A program made the position numbers and the translations under genes. Below the pieces are notes generated by a model. The model was not told where the DNA came from, searched no databases, and saw nothing but the letters and a program-made list of their open reading frames with translations. A DNA stretch of 64,000 nt, taken from positions 33,197,360 through 33,261,359 of the forward strand of contig OX465583.1 of the NCBI GenBank assembly GCA_950022655.1, read 5' to 3'. The stretch's first letter is position 1; each line of letters starts with the position of its first letter. The DNA is from Alentia gelatinosa (taxonomy: Eukaryota; Annelida; Polychaeta; Phyllodocida; Polynoidae). Positions 33,621-45,663 of the stretch are shown in pieces.

Positions 33621-36380
33621 CAATTAGGGAGAACAGGGCGAGTGTCGGTATGAGATGAACCCGGCTTTTGACAACCACATCGTGGCCTCTGTCTACATGC
33701 CTCTTCTACATGCCTCTGCAGCTAGAGATACCCAACGGCTGAATGCCTGCAGGAATCTACACTCCTATCTGAATCGGACTTGTCAGTAGCCCTACTCTTC
33801 CCTTACCAATACAGAACTCATTATCTCATCTCTGAATCACAAAGATCGTCTTCTATTGGTGCTAATGAATTTACAAGCCAAGGGTTTGTGCTCTGGTACT
33901 TTGCGGTCGAGAGGACGTTGTAAACGCTGTGTTCGGGATTCCCTCCTTCTCCAGGTTTAGTTTTATTGGGCCACATCATTGACACCTGACAGTAATGAGG
34001 CCTCCTTTCTTTGAATGACACCCGCCGATACCCCCAACGCCCTGAGGCCGACACTGTGTGAAGTATCTGAGATAGCATCAGACACGCCGGATATTTGCCA
34101 ATGAACGACAAGACCTGACCCTCGATGCTGAATTCTTGTGCTGAATTGCAGCTGGTTCTGCAACAGATTATTGAGACATACAATCAACGGTTATAGAGCC
34201 CTTTACTCGTTGATACCACAGAAAGTGCACCTTCAACCAACTTAGATTGAATAATTGTCTACATTTATGGGTAAGTTGAAAATAGATGACCTCCAGGGGA
34301 GGAACTCCCAATGAAATATTCCTTTTAAAGGGTATCTTTGTTCTTTATTTAAAGGAGATTGAAAAGAATAGAAGGCAAATTCGATTTTCTCCTGCGAGGT
34401 CCCACCTACGGTCATAGTAAATAAATCTTTACTTCTACAGTGCGGTGCATCTACTTCTTCGATACTTTGGTTCACCTATGATATATTGATGTAGACATCT
34501 GTTCTACATAAAACCTAATTCCGTTTTATTGATATCGAAATGGATTTAATTGATCAAAGGCGTCCCGTAGTGTACAGTTGTGGATGACGCATGGAATGGC
34601 TTCGATAAGTCGGATAGCATCGATTTAAGCCTTGTTGTGATTTGGAACTTTATATTATAATGCTCTTGGCAAGCACCCTCACTGTATGAATAATTCGCCA
34701 ACTTGACAGCATTTGAATCACTTCCTGTGGCTTTGTTGACACATAACTTTAAAATCGTCAAATCTAAAACTCAGCTTTGATAACCCAACCGTCACTTCAA
34801 GGATTATAAACAAATGACCTTTGTGCTGAGTTGCCAATAGTTTTCGCTTAGATTGCAGAATCCTTGTCTACCTAGTGTCAGTATTGAGTGTTGTCACTGG
34901 ATCTAAACTACAGGTAGATCTATATTCCAATAAAATAAAGAAAATATATATAATAGATTGTAGTGCGGTTTGAAGACTTAGTCGTTGGTGCTCTTCAGTT
35001 TAAAACACGTACGTGCAAATGTCAGGACCTTTCAATTAATATTAGCTGCCTCTTTGTCTGGTAACTGAGAAATATTGCATGATGATATTTGTGGTGTTTT
35101 GCATAATTTAGGAAATGGAAATTGTGGGATCTAAAATGCCACTCCAAACACCACCAGGGAAAAGAAACGCCGTTGTTTTATTTCCTTCTTTAAATAATAC
35201 CTTTTGGAATGCAATTTCCTTTGGCGGAAGGCAGCTCCTGGTGTAGAGTCAGTTAAAGATAGTTTGACGTGGAACTATTTCCAGATATTGCACCCAATGC
35301 TAAGACTTGGACTGGTGAATATAAGTATACAGGATAGTTAGGCACTGCGAGGTCTAATGATATCAGTGGTGTCTGGAAGGAAACGTTACTCGCCATATAA
35401 GTCCTAGCAATGTAGGTTTTTAATTTCTATTTCTTTTGTGTATATATATGTAAAATTAAGCTGATTAAACTAAACTAAACCCAACAGTTGTTTTATCCAG
35501 CTGACTGTAGCCAACTAAGTGTTCTTGTGTGATATTTGCATTCCGGACATTTTACTCTATACATATACTTTCAAATGTATGTAAATGACATTTGAGGGTA
35601 GAAAGTTAGTTCATACGTAATCCAGTACACTGAGTACCGTGGCATGGTATGTAGCAAATCACAGTGTGTTTACGCTGTGATATCCTAATATGCATCAAAA
35701 TAGTAGGCCACTATCCGAGTGCCTTAAGTAGACTCTGTTAAAGGCAACGGTTGGCCATTACCCTGCTTCCTGGTTGTCTGCAGACCCACGTTAGATCCCT
35801 AGATCTCCTCAGTCAATCACACATCTAAATCCTAAAGTCAGGACGACTGTTTAAGATGTTATCTGCACCACAGAACCATAAACATGTTGCCAACTTTGCA
35901 GTCTATGGAGCACGCCTCGATAATCTGTCACATGGTGCTGCTAGCTCGATGTAGGTAGGGCCTGGAAATATGTCTTCAGTGTGGGCATTTTTCACTACTA
36001 GGTCGAGATCAAGTAGAGTGATATGGTTTTAGTACCAGGGATGCAAGTTTGCCGACAAATGACGGAGTTCCGCATTTCCTGAAAACTGACAGTAATGTTT
36101 GAGTAACATTTTGTTTCACATTTATCCTACATAAAATAATGAAAAATAATAGTATAATCAAGGGAAATTAGAATAATGTATCGATTTATAGCCATCATGT
36201 TCCAAATTAATGCTTCCCTTTTTTTAACTGTTTCAAATTTCCGATTTATTTCTTCATTCCCGACTTCCATCCCTGTATAACAATGTGTGAGTCGTAGCTC
36301 TGCTGTAGGGAATTAAGTGTAGGTGCACCAGACGGCATCCATACTAACTACATTATTACTCCTGCCCCAGACGAAAGCCC
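33621..36380. other. Mostly AT-rich non-coding stretch
   Basis: 33950-34120 is CNE-like (CATTGACACCTGACAGTAAT, with Meis-type TGACAG). 35140-35240 is balanced, with GGAATG and TTGGCGG words. At 35465-35482 TTAAACTAAACTAAACCC resembles a retroposon tail. The minus-strand frame at 34546-34761 is protein-like in composition but unassigned. Confidence 0.45.
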
Positions 36381-37200
36381 TGGAGGAGTTAGGGTCTTAT
36401 TTTCCCAACGTTGCCTGCAGCAGGAGGACTTGCAATGGCTTGGGAGGTTAATCAGTGCAATTTCGCAAGTACTAGTAAAGATTGGAGCGAAGACTGCTCA
36501 GACATTCCGCGAGCGCACCCCGCCGTGCTTAATATTCCGATAACCGAGGCGCCTTTCCTCAGCTGGGAAGTGCAGTAGCCCTCAAGAGGTACTTCTTACA
36601 TAAGTCGTGTTTTTCTGAATCGCATTTACTATTTTGTTAGTTGGGATAACGGGCCACAAAACACAAGCCGAGGAAAGCCCTGTGTAAGCGGCATGAGCCA
36701 TGTTCTGTATAGACTCACGGGCTGACTATTCATAAACCCCAGCAGAAACAATAGGGATTTACTGCTTGTTGTTGCCCATTATTGGTACGTCGACGTTATC
36801 CCACTACACACTGTCAAATCTCGGTCTTAAGTGGGATTTATGTGTTAGAAAACAAAGCCAAGGTGTAACGCAATTGTTATAACAGTAAAATACTATGGTT
36901 TCGGTATATAGGCATTTCCCCTATGGGCTCTGCCTTGATGGACACTTGTTTTAATCTGATTGATTAGCTGGTGGGAAGGGTGAGAACTGTGTTGTTCAGT
37001 GATTTAATTTGCCTTTCTTGATCACCCTTAATGCAGGCGCTATGCCGAGTGTGACTAATGAGCAGGGACAAGCTGAATACCCGCTGTGTCATACGAAGAA
37101 CAGTCTTCCGTGGCCGCAGAAATAGCTGTTAATTACTGGTTGTGGAGATAGCTGTTAATTAATACCGCCGTGAATAGTCCGGGAGGTATGGTAAGAGAGG
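36381..37200. promoter_or_regulatory. CNE-like block with homeodomain-type sites
   Basis: TGATTGAT at 36957-36964, followed by TAGC, matches the PBX-Hox composite site TGATNNAT. A 14-bp word ATAGCTGTTAATTA occurs at 37122-37135 and again at 37148-37161, placing two TTAATTA cores 26 bp apart. There is no reading frame. Candidate homeodomain-regulated enhancer. Motif content is suggestive only. Confidence 0.35.
37122..37161. repeat. 14-bp direct repeat with TTAATTA core
   Basis: ATAGCTGTTAATTA occurs twice with a 26-bp offset. Each copy carries a homeodomain-type TTAATTA. The intervening bases differ, so either the words are conserved within an older duplication or they were placed independently. 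Confidence 0.7.
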
Positions 37201-39540
37201 GCGATGCTAAGTGTTAATTAGATAATTGGCAGAATATTGGCCGATAGTTGTGCTACTGTGCGGCAATAGATATGAGCCCTATAGTTGGAGTTAATGTTGG
37301 AAGTATTCATCAGAAGGAGATACTTGTGTATGTACGAGATAATTAATATATTGTCCCCAGCCTCTGTCTTCCCACAAACGTCCCAAATCATCCACACACA
37401 CACTCCAAGCACAGGCTAATCAGTAATGACACAGGAGGCCGGGCATAAAGGTAACGGTGGGCGCTCACAATGACACAACGGCTTGGAGATTCTCCCGCAT
37501 CAAAGCCTCCATCAAGATGGATCGCCCACGGTGGGAGGTTGCGTGAACAGGGCACATTTGTCTGCACGGAGCAGCAATTAAAACCACTAAAAGAAAACCC
37601 CCACCGGTGCCCCACCAACCCGCGCTTCCATAGCCCCCATCCCCTACCCGCTCCAATGGCCTAAGAACTGCTTCCAACTTTTGAAAATAATACGTCAATT
37701 GTTCTACCAAAGTTTTGAGTAGGCCGGCGGAATTGTGAAGTTGACGGATGGCGGTGGGGGTTTTAATAACAGATTTGGAGGCGATCAATGTGGCCGTAAT
37801 CGCGTAAAGGAGGAGGATTTGTCTCAGGTCTGTGATCACGCCGCCTAATACACTCCCCAACTACACTGTTTTTTACTCCTCCTTTATTTTTTACAAACAC
37901 CATCTCAAAGTGCCAACAAGGATCTCTCCCGTCTGGTCCTCCCATGCGTTGGAAATAAAGGGAAAGTGGCGAAAAGTACCGATTCCTTTAAATTAAAATC
38001 GTAAAACTTTACAGTAAAGTGGAGTGACCTTTCTGTGAAGCTGGTGAGGAATTAGAAAAAAAGATCTCACGACCATCTTCAGATGTGAGTGTTTTATCAT
38101 TGGACGAATCACTCGGTATTGAAAACAAATCATTTGGTTTTGTGTTTACACCCGGATTGGGAAGTGTAAACATGAATTATGTGCATAAAAGAAACGCAGA
38201 ATATTCAACATCCTGGTCTCCACTGAAAGGGATCGATATCGACAACGATGACATCCCGGACCATGAAAGCTTCCTTGATGACGTTTATATCCCATACCAC
38301 CCCTGTCAATGTCCATAATATTTTTTATCTAATTTTCCCTCCGCATAGACATCCTGGCGTTATCAAAACCCCTCCTGCCATTTCCTCCCTATCCGCACCC
38401 TGCAGCGTAGGGCCCTGGCCGGGGAGAGATAGTGTTTATGATGGATATCATTCAGCGAAATCCACTGAGGTCGGTATCCTATTCCTGATTCCACCCCCAC
38501 CCATCTCCCACAAACCCCAGCACCAGTGGCAGCCCTTAGATACCCACTCTCCAATCGTCACACCAGCCACAATCTGACCGCGTCCTGTGGGCAGGATGTC
38601 TGCGCAGGTTGTGTGCATGATATGTGTTGGTTTATCAAGCTATAGTAAGCGAACAGCTGTATTTATAGCGGTAGCCTCTTGGAGTACTTACCACCCCTTC
38701 CTGCTTCCTTCATGCCAGCATGTATGGATGCTGTGTGGGGGTGTGGGGATCGTGGGCAGGGCTCAGCGCGGGTGTGGATCACAGCTGTGTTGGGGCTGAA
38801 GCTGGGTCTCAGGCTGCTGAGGGCATGCTGACAGGAGGCTGGTGGTGGGGGAGAGGGACTGCGCCAGATGGTCGACTGTGTCTCCTGCCAACCCGACTGG
38901 TAATCCGTTTGACCCATAAAAACTAAAACACAACCTAAAATGAAAGAGGAAAAAAATGTTCACCGGAAAAAAAAGCTAACGTATCACATACAGACAAGAA
39001 AAGGCCACACAACTTTCCCCTTGCTTACACGCTTTGCCATCGCACAGATAGCTGCACTTGCGGGTGCCTGCTGTAATCTGCCATGCTGGATATAGTAACG
39101 CCACAGCAGCCGCGCTTTCCTCTCTATTTTTTCACAGTGGGCCATATTTTTATTGTGATGGACCGATCATTTGTGGTTTATTGGGAGGTCTGCGTTTTCT
39201 GTGCCCAGTCCTCGTGCCCTGTCGCATAAAAGAGATCAGTAGTTGTAGTGGCAAGAATTGCTTTTAAAAGTTTTTACCATAAAACATGGGCCACTAGTCT
39301 ATAAAGTGGTAACCGCAGGGTGGCTGACAGACATGCAGGGTTCAGCGGGTGGATTCGACTTTTTTCCGCTCTCAATGGCGTAGGGTGTTTGGGGGTGATT
39401 TATATGAACGCCTGTTAATAGTGTTATTGTTATAGCTATGTGCATGTGAGAGAGGATGTAATAAATAAAATTGTGATACTGTCACTTTTTCCTATGACCT
39501 TAAATGGTAACGATAAAGAGATAATTTTCTTCAGGCACAG
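37201..39540. other. Mixed non-coding stretch
   Basis: Frames at 37465-37860 (minus, 131 codons) and 38248-38577 (plus, 109 codons) have no domains. A frame beginning near 38085 (acidic C-terminal part, ending 38318) follows an acceptor-like CCATCTTCAG and could be a decayed exon, but it has no recognisable family. 38700-38870 is GT-rich on the plus strand. Confidence 0.4.
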
Positions 39541-39547
39541 AATGGAA

Positions 39548-39603
39548 GGCCTACATAGGCGGCACCTGCCGTAGTGTGTCGGGCCTACATAGGCGGCACC
39601 TGC
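39548..39603. repeat. 22-bp direct repeat with CACCTGC E-box
   Basis: A 22-bp word beginning GGCCTACATAGGCGG and ending CACCTGC is perfect in both copies (39548-39569 and 39582-39603, offset 34). Each copy ends in CACCTGC, a Snail/ZEB-type E-box. Perfect identity means a recent duplication or selection. Confidence 0.85.
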
Positions 39604-40260
39604 AGCCGTGTCAAATCAGGCCTTTCCTGACAAACATTTGGTTAGGTTTAGAACTAACAATATTTCAAACCAACTTTAGAATTCACTGAAGGATTACCGA
39701 CATGCCATTATGGTTCCCACACCACAGGGCCGACCGTTCCGCCAATTAAAATAATTAATACATTGATCGTCCCATTATGCCGACCACTATAATCACAAAG
39801 GAGGAGGCTGGCGCATGCGGCCCATGTCCGGCTAGTGGGAGGGGGGGGGGGGGGGGGGGTTGTTCCCAGGGGCCGCGCGTTGCATGAGTTTGCATTGACA
39901 GGAGCCACTGTGAGTTAACTGACCACTCATTGGTCATCTCACAGAAGCCAAGCTGAGGACCACTTAACTGGGTCAGCCACTATGGAGTTTTGATGCAGAT
40001 CCCTGTTTGCAAATGATGTTGATATAATTGATGTCACCGTTATGTAAAAACCTTTTGTTTTTCTAGTAACAACAACAACAATCTGAATCAATTTACATAG
40101 TGTTGGTGTGGTTGAATTTTTTTTTACTGCTTTCATACTTTCCCCCATCACATTTTTAGATCGTTTGAAAAAAAAATACAGAGTTGTATACAGGGGCTCG
40201 GGTGACAACACCCTGGATATATCACGGCGAGGTCGAATCTGCATTTCCATTAAGATGCGT
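39604..40260. other. Non-coding stretch with poly-G
   Basis: Contains the 19-nt poly-G at 39841. No gene recognised. Confidence 0.55.
39841..39859 (+). repeat. Poly-G tract, 19 nt
   Basis: Uninterrupted 19 G. On the minus strand it is read as Pro codons and creates spurious Pro-rich frames (39708-39937). Confidence 0.95.
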
Positions 40261-40269
40261 TAACAGTAG

Positions 40270-40560
40270 TGTCTGGGACTTTGTACCCAGATTGTCCACC
40301 CGCCAGGCGTCGACCTCGGCCCAGGCCCCGTGCCCGCCCCCCGTGTGTCCGCCGCGCCATGCCGGAGACGGCACACAGCGGGGCGGGGCTGATAAAGAGG
40401 CATAAATACTCCTACATGACGTGCGTTCAGGCCCAGCCACGGCATGCGCCACGCCACCACGTACCTACGTGCTACGTGCTGCGTAACCGTAGCCGTGCTG
40501 GTAACGTGCAAGTCCGACCTTTTTACGTGGTATGTGGGTCTTGAGCCACCAGACATCATC
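40270..40560 (+). promoter_or_regulatory. CpG-rich promoter-like block with ACGTG cluster
   Basis: A GC box GGGGCGGGGC (40380-40389), a GATA word CTGATAA (40389-40395) and a TATA-like ATAAATA (40402-40408) are aligned in the plus direction. ACGTG follows at 40419, 40458 (minus), 40467, 40474, 40504 and 40525. ACGTG is the core of hypoxia-response and other bHLH-PAS sites, and TACGTGCT is the form found in the erythropoietin enhancer. A transcription start just downstream of 40430 would fit, but no coding exon follows clearly. Confidence 0.35.
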
Positions 40561-40751
40561 TGCTCTGGTATCCTATTTCAGCAGTTATCGTAAAGTCTTG
40601 GGAGTATCATTCTAGGGCACCGCATCAGGAGTTAAACAGAACCGGCAACAGTTTGCATCCATCCGTTTTTCACTTGCGTGGATTTTGACAACGCACAAAA
40701 CCAGAATCACCATATAAAAATTTCCCCCAAAATAGTCTGTGTCCAATTATT

Positions 40752-41006
40752 ATGCAAGTGGATGCTGAAAATTACCAAAAAAATTATAATGGGGAGAAGT
40801 TCTTTGTGAAACCAGCGGAAGAAAATCGTGCCACCTCGGTCCCGGCACCTCACACCCCGCGCGCCCCTCCTCCTTCAGCTTCATTGTTTCCTGATGAGGA
40901 CCAATTGATAGACCCTGATTTTGGCCAATCAAAACACGCTATTATCACTGATCTGACCTGGCGTCGCCTGCGGCGTCGGTCGTCATGGCGACTCGGTAAT
41001 TGGTGA
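40752..41006 (+). other. Unassigned 84-codon open frame
   Basis: An ATG at 40752 opens a frame whose product is Asp/Glu/Lys-rich at the N-terminus, Pro-rich in the middle and Arg-rich at the end. No family is recognised. The frame overlaps a CCAAT word (GGCCAATCA, 40923-40931), an X-box-like site (40979-40992, 13/14) and lies directly before a CTCF-like word. The DNA is more convincing as a promoter-like block than as a coding exon. Low confidence either way. Confidence 0.15.
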
Positions 41007-41007
41007 T

Positions 41008-41022
41008 CCTTGAGGGGGCGCT
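41008..41022 (+). promoter_or_regulatory. CTCF-like site
   Basis: CCTTGAGGGGGCGCT contains the AGGGGGCGC core of CTCF sites in plus orientation. The flanking CCNNN part is only partly right. It points toward the minus-oriented candidates at 42.3-43.6 kb. Confidence 0.3.
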
Positions 41023-41083
41023 GGCGTCAGGCGCGAGCGTCGTTCGGGTTTTGGGGTTAGTGAGCATGGCGCCCCTTCCCCCT

Positions 41084-41096
41084 CCCCCCCCCCCCC
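41084..41096 (-). repeat. Poly-C tract, 13 nt
   Basis: Thirteen uninterrupted C within a longer C-rich run (41072-41100). This is the only long homopolymer of this kind with C on the plus strand. Confidence 0.95.
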
Positions 41097-41100
41097 TCCC

Positions 41101-42300
41101 TACTCACTGCACACACGTTGAACTGTCACTCAGCGACCCCCACCCCCAACCACAATGGGCGCTCCCGTCACGCGCCCCCACGGGACCTTTATTAAGCTTG
41201 GGTTAGGCTGCACGCTTGGAAAGCTTGGGTTATGCCTGGTCATGTGCCTAGCATGCGCCTAGCCATGATGTATGGCTTCGTCCACTAGGTTGCAAACTTG
41301 GCCCCATCTGTAGTAGCCTGGCATCAAAAGCCTTCTTCAATTAGCTAACAGGTTCCGCTTTTCAGAGGAACAATATGGTGGAAGTGACGCGATGACATCT
41401 ACGACCAATCAACCATATCCATATTATAACTGCTCAAAACACAATTTCTACAGGAAATTTTGCCTCAAAAGCTTTTCAACAGAAATTTGATGCTTGTCTT
41501 GTATATCAAGAGCTAGAACGGAAGTGCACCCAGATATTCTGCAGATTCGGATCTAAAAAAAAAAACACCTATAAAGTTAGAATATGAAGGGGCACAAGGC
41601 ATGGTCTGTTTATTGTGTAACTACTCATGACAATGGGTCAAGTGAAGATGGGATTTTGGTCACACGTGTACAGACAGGATAGCAAGGAAAAATGGATCCA
41701 CTACAAAAAGATATTGCAGTGCAGAATGACGTAAGGAAGGAGTAGGCCACTCAATGTCAGTAACCCGGGGTGAACCCTGAGGGAGCAAGATAAACCGTCC
41801 TACTGGACGGCTAGTTTATTTACACCTCCACCCCTCCAGCCTGCTTTCCTCATGACACCACCTTCTCCTCCTCATAGGCCAACGGCAACATTCTCACCAA
41901 TATTGGCAACAGTGAGGATGACATCATTGTGGAGCACCAGAGGATTGGTGCCCTATGGGAGAGAATAGTCAGATCGTCATGAAAGCACTGATAATTCAAT
42001 GTACAAATGTATATTATAATTATTGACGTTAGTCGCTTGATGCAACATGGAATGAACGTTCCAAACATACCTGTCATCCTCGATTCTTTGTTCAATAACG
42101 GAAACATCCCATAAAGGCAGTTAGAACAATATGTACCCGGAGTGAGGAGGAGTATACACAAATATAGTCTTATCATGGCTAGTTGTGTTGACACTTGTGG
42201 TGGCAGGTTTATCTCGAGTGGTGCACCATGTTTATCTTACCCCTCATAAACAGTCTGTTCAATATGATCATTCAGCATAAATGAAAACGCCAGGGCTAAA
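41101..42300. other. Non-coding stretch
   Basis: Short direct repeats occur near 41190-41260 (AAGCTTGGGTTA twice, about 30 bp apart; GCCTAGC words). Near 42010 AATTATTGACGTTA may be a trace of the SINE tail, but only 9 bases are convincing. No gene recognised. Confidence 0.5.
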
Positions 42301-42309
42301 CTTATCATG

Positions 42310-42318
42310 GCGCCACCT
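42310..42318 (-). promoter_or_regulatory. CTCF-like site (AGGTGGCGC core)
   Basis: On the minus strand this reads CCCGATAGGTGGCGCC. AGGTGGCGC is the core shared by insect and vertebrate CTCF sites, and the pyrimidine and A before it also fit. Confidence 0.4.
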
Positions 42319-43620
42319 ATCGGGCTACCGTGGTACCCTGAGACAGTTGGTCATGGAGACTGCTGTGCACAACACTGTCCACAGACTGTTGGGACAAGCC
42401 TCAGAACTGTACTAATTTTTTTGTTCAGTATTTCACCCTTAGATGTACTCAAGCCGTGCCTAGTTGTGGTTATTTCCCACTAGTACTTTAAGGAAGGTAG
42501 CTCAGACGGGTGGTTACCTTTGGGCTGACATTTTCAGTTAATTACCAAGTTAAGTACCTGGAATTGTCAATTAATATAGTTCCAGAATATCAGTAGAGTA
42601 ATTGCAGAGATAAACAGCTAATTTCAACAAAAGCTTTATTTTCAATATCATAACTATTGAGTACGGAATTGATTAGTGTTGTATAGTCATGCATCATAAT
42701 TGAAATATCAAATCAATTTCTATAGCCATTAAACATTGGTTTTTATTTGAAACAAAATATAGATTAAAAAAATAGAAGGCAATTTTGGTGCTCTATGTGA
42801 TTTCATCACCAACATTAAGTGCTCAACCAGGGGCATTTTATTGAACTGATTTAAGCCCCCAACTCCAGTGAAAACTTGTGTGAGACATTCAATAAGAACG
42901 ACCCAGTGCGATAGTGACTCGTTTAGGTTGTTTTAAGGCACGTTCTGGTTTTTGCACTGCGTGTCAGAGGTCGGCCCTTGTGGGGTCACCTGCGCACGCA
43001 CCACTCGTAATGGCCTTCTCGTGCGCCCCCTGGTGTTTGGCCAGAAAATTACGCCCCGTGTACGCGAACAATACCCCGGGCGAGACCAGCGCCACCAGAG
43101 TCCGATGACAATCGCACTCAAAAGCTTGAGTGCGGGAACAAGTTCAGTTGAGAGGAAAAAAGTCGTCTGCCTTTTACCAAACCAGGCAGATTGTGGAAAA
43201 GGAGAATATGGAGGTAGTTTTTAGATGAGATACATTAGCGTGCACGATGATTATTTCCAGAGTTGCTGATGTAGAAGTCAGGAAGATTTTGTTTCAGCTA
43301 CTCTCGACCGCATTTGGAACCTTGTTTCTCAAATGGAGAAATGGAAGCTCTCTAGTAGTGCACTTAAGTAAGCGTACAACGGGTCTCGCATACACACAGA
43401 AGATTCTCCCACCTTCCATATCAATCAGTGTCGAATCTGATGGATGTTATAGCAAGGGAGTAGGCATCGCAAACAGTTTGGTCGTGTCGTGCGGTGACAT
43501 TGTTTGCGACTCAATAAGACCAGGTAACCGGTTCAAATTAATGATAGGCATTGTTCACACTGAGATCTTCATAAGGGCCCACGGCTTTGTCAGCTTATTG
43601 TGGGCAATACTCGTCAAGGC
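42319..43620. other. Mostly AT-rich non-coding stretch
   Basis: 42480-42860 is AT-rich. 42930-43120 is CpG-rich and holds the CTCF-like site at 43023. The 133-codon frame at 43247-43648 has no domain. Confidence 0.5.
43023..43036 (-). promoter_or_regulatory. CTCF-like site
   Basis: GCGCCCCCTGGTGT is, on the minus strand, ACACCAGGGGGCGC, which matches CCASYAGRKGGCRS at 13 of 14 positions. It lies in a small CpG-rich patch. Confidence 0.45.
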
Positions 43621-43636
43621 TAGCGGGACTCCCTCT

Positions 43637-43650
43637 GCCCCCTGCTGAGC
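43637..43650 (-). promoter_or_regulatory. CTCF-like site
   Basis: The minus strand reads TCAGCAGGGGGCAG across this site, 13/14 to the CTCF consensus and in the same orientation as the site about 610 bp upstream. Confidence 0.45.
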
Positions 43651-45650
43651 TGTGTGTGTGGGTAGAGGCAGGGGGGTTGAAAGGGGGTGACGGGGTGGGG
43701 GTGGATCCAGCAGCCCCATACCCACCACGGGGCTAATGGCCCGTCTGCCATGTCTTCAGCAACAGACAAGTAGAAGTGTCATTGTGCTTTGGCTTCTTTC
43801 CAACCTGTCAGTCAAGGCAGAGGAAAAAGACAAAAACACTATACTGTCCCCCCTGTTGAAAAATAGCCCGGAGAGAGAAAAAAATAGACATGAAACACAC
43901 ATTGTGACGCTAGGTAAATGACTAGCACAGCATTGTAGGTGTAATACACAAGCAACCATTGCCTTGGGGATAAGCAATTGCCTGTCTGTATAATCACGAC
44001 TTTTTACCCTCCAAGCTGCTAAATTGGCGTGTTTACTCTCATTAGCCTGTGCATATATATCCTGTTGAAAAGTGTTGTGAGGCATAGATGTGATGTGGTT
44101 GGTCTGGAAAGTTGAGCTGGGCGGATAGTCACACAAAGAGGAGAAATGTAGACGGATCGACAAAAAGAAAATCCTACCTCCCCCACCCCCAGCTCCAGGG
44201 CCTCTGAGGTGGGAGGGGGGGGGGGGGTGCTACTGGCTCTCTGGCCCCAGCCCTGCACCTTTGGGGATGGTTGTTGGAGGAGCATGCCAGTCACCGTCTT
44301 TATTCCATTGCTGACGCAGAACAGTGGAACTGCTGGGACAAAACAAAAAAGAAAAGTAAATCTGCGCCAGTGTTGGCGAACTGCTGGTGTTGTATTGACA
44401 GGAAAGCGCTAGCGGTTTATTCAACACAATGGGTGGAGTGCCAAATAGACGTGCTTCTTTACGGAGCGCCGACTTGTGGGTCGGATGGATGCATATAGAC
44501 TGGGGGTCACCTTGATACAGCATTCAGTCACCCCTCTTTCATCACTCTACGTCCTATGATGATTCTACACAAAATGAATTGTGTATTTACAATACGTCTC
44601 AGAATAGGCTCAGTGAATATCTATAATAAGGGTCATGCCCATATGAATGATGTCTGAATTCTGTCTGTCACATAAGGAAATAATATCAACCCCACTTCAT
44701 TGACATTATGGTTGTGGGCGTGAATGATTCTATGTAATGAAGATTTTGTTCTCTTTGTAAAAAGAGCTGATCGGATAGAAGAGTGAGTGTATGGCATGTC
44801 TCCTTACAAGAAGTAAGACGATGCTTCAGGATGTGGTTGGAGGTGGAGTACCTGGTCTATAAAAAGAAATTATTCATCTTGAAATCTGCACCAAGATATA
44901 TGAACGAAATAGAACCTGTTTTTAAATACCCCAGTCACTTGAGATATTATGTCTGGGGCTTCTCTCTGTGTGAAGACCTCAGTGTGACTTGCTGCACTGA
45001 CACAGTATCCTATTCCTACACAAAATAGCAACATAGCTGAGAGCGAATGAAGGTTGTAATTTCTCCTGTGTACACTTTTGACTCCACGTGGCAGGGTGAC
45101 CAGACTGAGCATTCAAACGGTACTGAGTCACCCAGACCGCAACACACACTCAGCCAGCCCCTGAAATCGCTCTCAGAACACGCTAACCGCACAGACGGGC
45201 ATCATTTAGGGACCTGCTCCGGTGATAACAGTGGGCTACCGTCGGGAGCGGCAGCTCGGCCCGACTTCTAGGGAGGACGGAAGCTGAGTGGACCGCAGGT
45301 ATGTAGGGGTGAGATGGAGGTGAGTCAGGGTCCATGGAGTCAAGATATGGCTGGGGCTGCTCCATTAAAAAAAGTAATTGAATAAAAAGATGTATAGAAA
45401 TCTGCCTCCAGCACGCTGTACCTCCAGTTGTTCACCAACCCATATTTCTACTTTCCAGATTGAAGTTGGTTGGCATCCATTATTTCTATCTATCAAAAAG
45501 TAGCGATGATTCCGAAGACTGATTATGTTTTGATGAACAGGGCCCCAGATTTCAACCCTGACTTGTACAAACACCCTCAGGGTAACACAGCGTGGGCGGT
45601 CAGGAGCGTTATGCATCACAGGGTTGAATTAAGGGGATGACTTACAGAAG
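43651..45650. other. Mixed non-coding stretch
   Basis: A G-rich patch lies at 43660-43715 and a poly-G at 44215. At about 45297 ACCGCAG/GTATGT is a plausible plus-strand splice donor with no supporting coding frame. Frames of 60-135 codons lack domains. Confidence 0.45.
44215..44227 (+). repeat. Poly-G tract, 13 nt
   Basis: Uninterrupted 13 G, preceded by GGGA. Confidence 0.95.
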
Positions 45651-45663
45651 GAGATTGTAGCAA

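Noticed and set aside
34546..34761. 71-codon minus-strand frame with protein-like composition, considered as a transposon ORF scrap
   Set aside because: No catalytic or structural motif could be identified and the frame does not extend in neighbouring frames.
39708..39937. Pro-rich minus-strand frames
   Set aside because: The Pro run is simply the 19-nt poly-G read as CCC codons.
42336..42344. miR-125-like CCCTGAGAC with partial downstream complementarity
   Set aside because: Pairing is limited to scattered 5-bp blocks with large asymmetric bulges. The sequence departs from miR-125 after nine bases.
42934..42942. miR-124-like TAAGGCACG here and at 60594-60602
   Set aside because: Neither has a star arm or hairpin. 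Nine-base matches are expected by chance when many microRNA seeds are tried.
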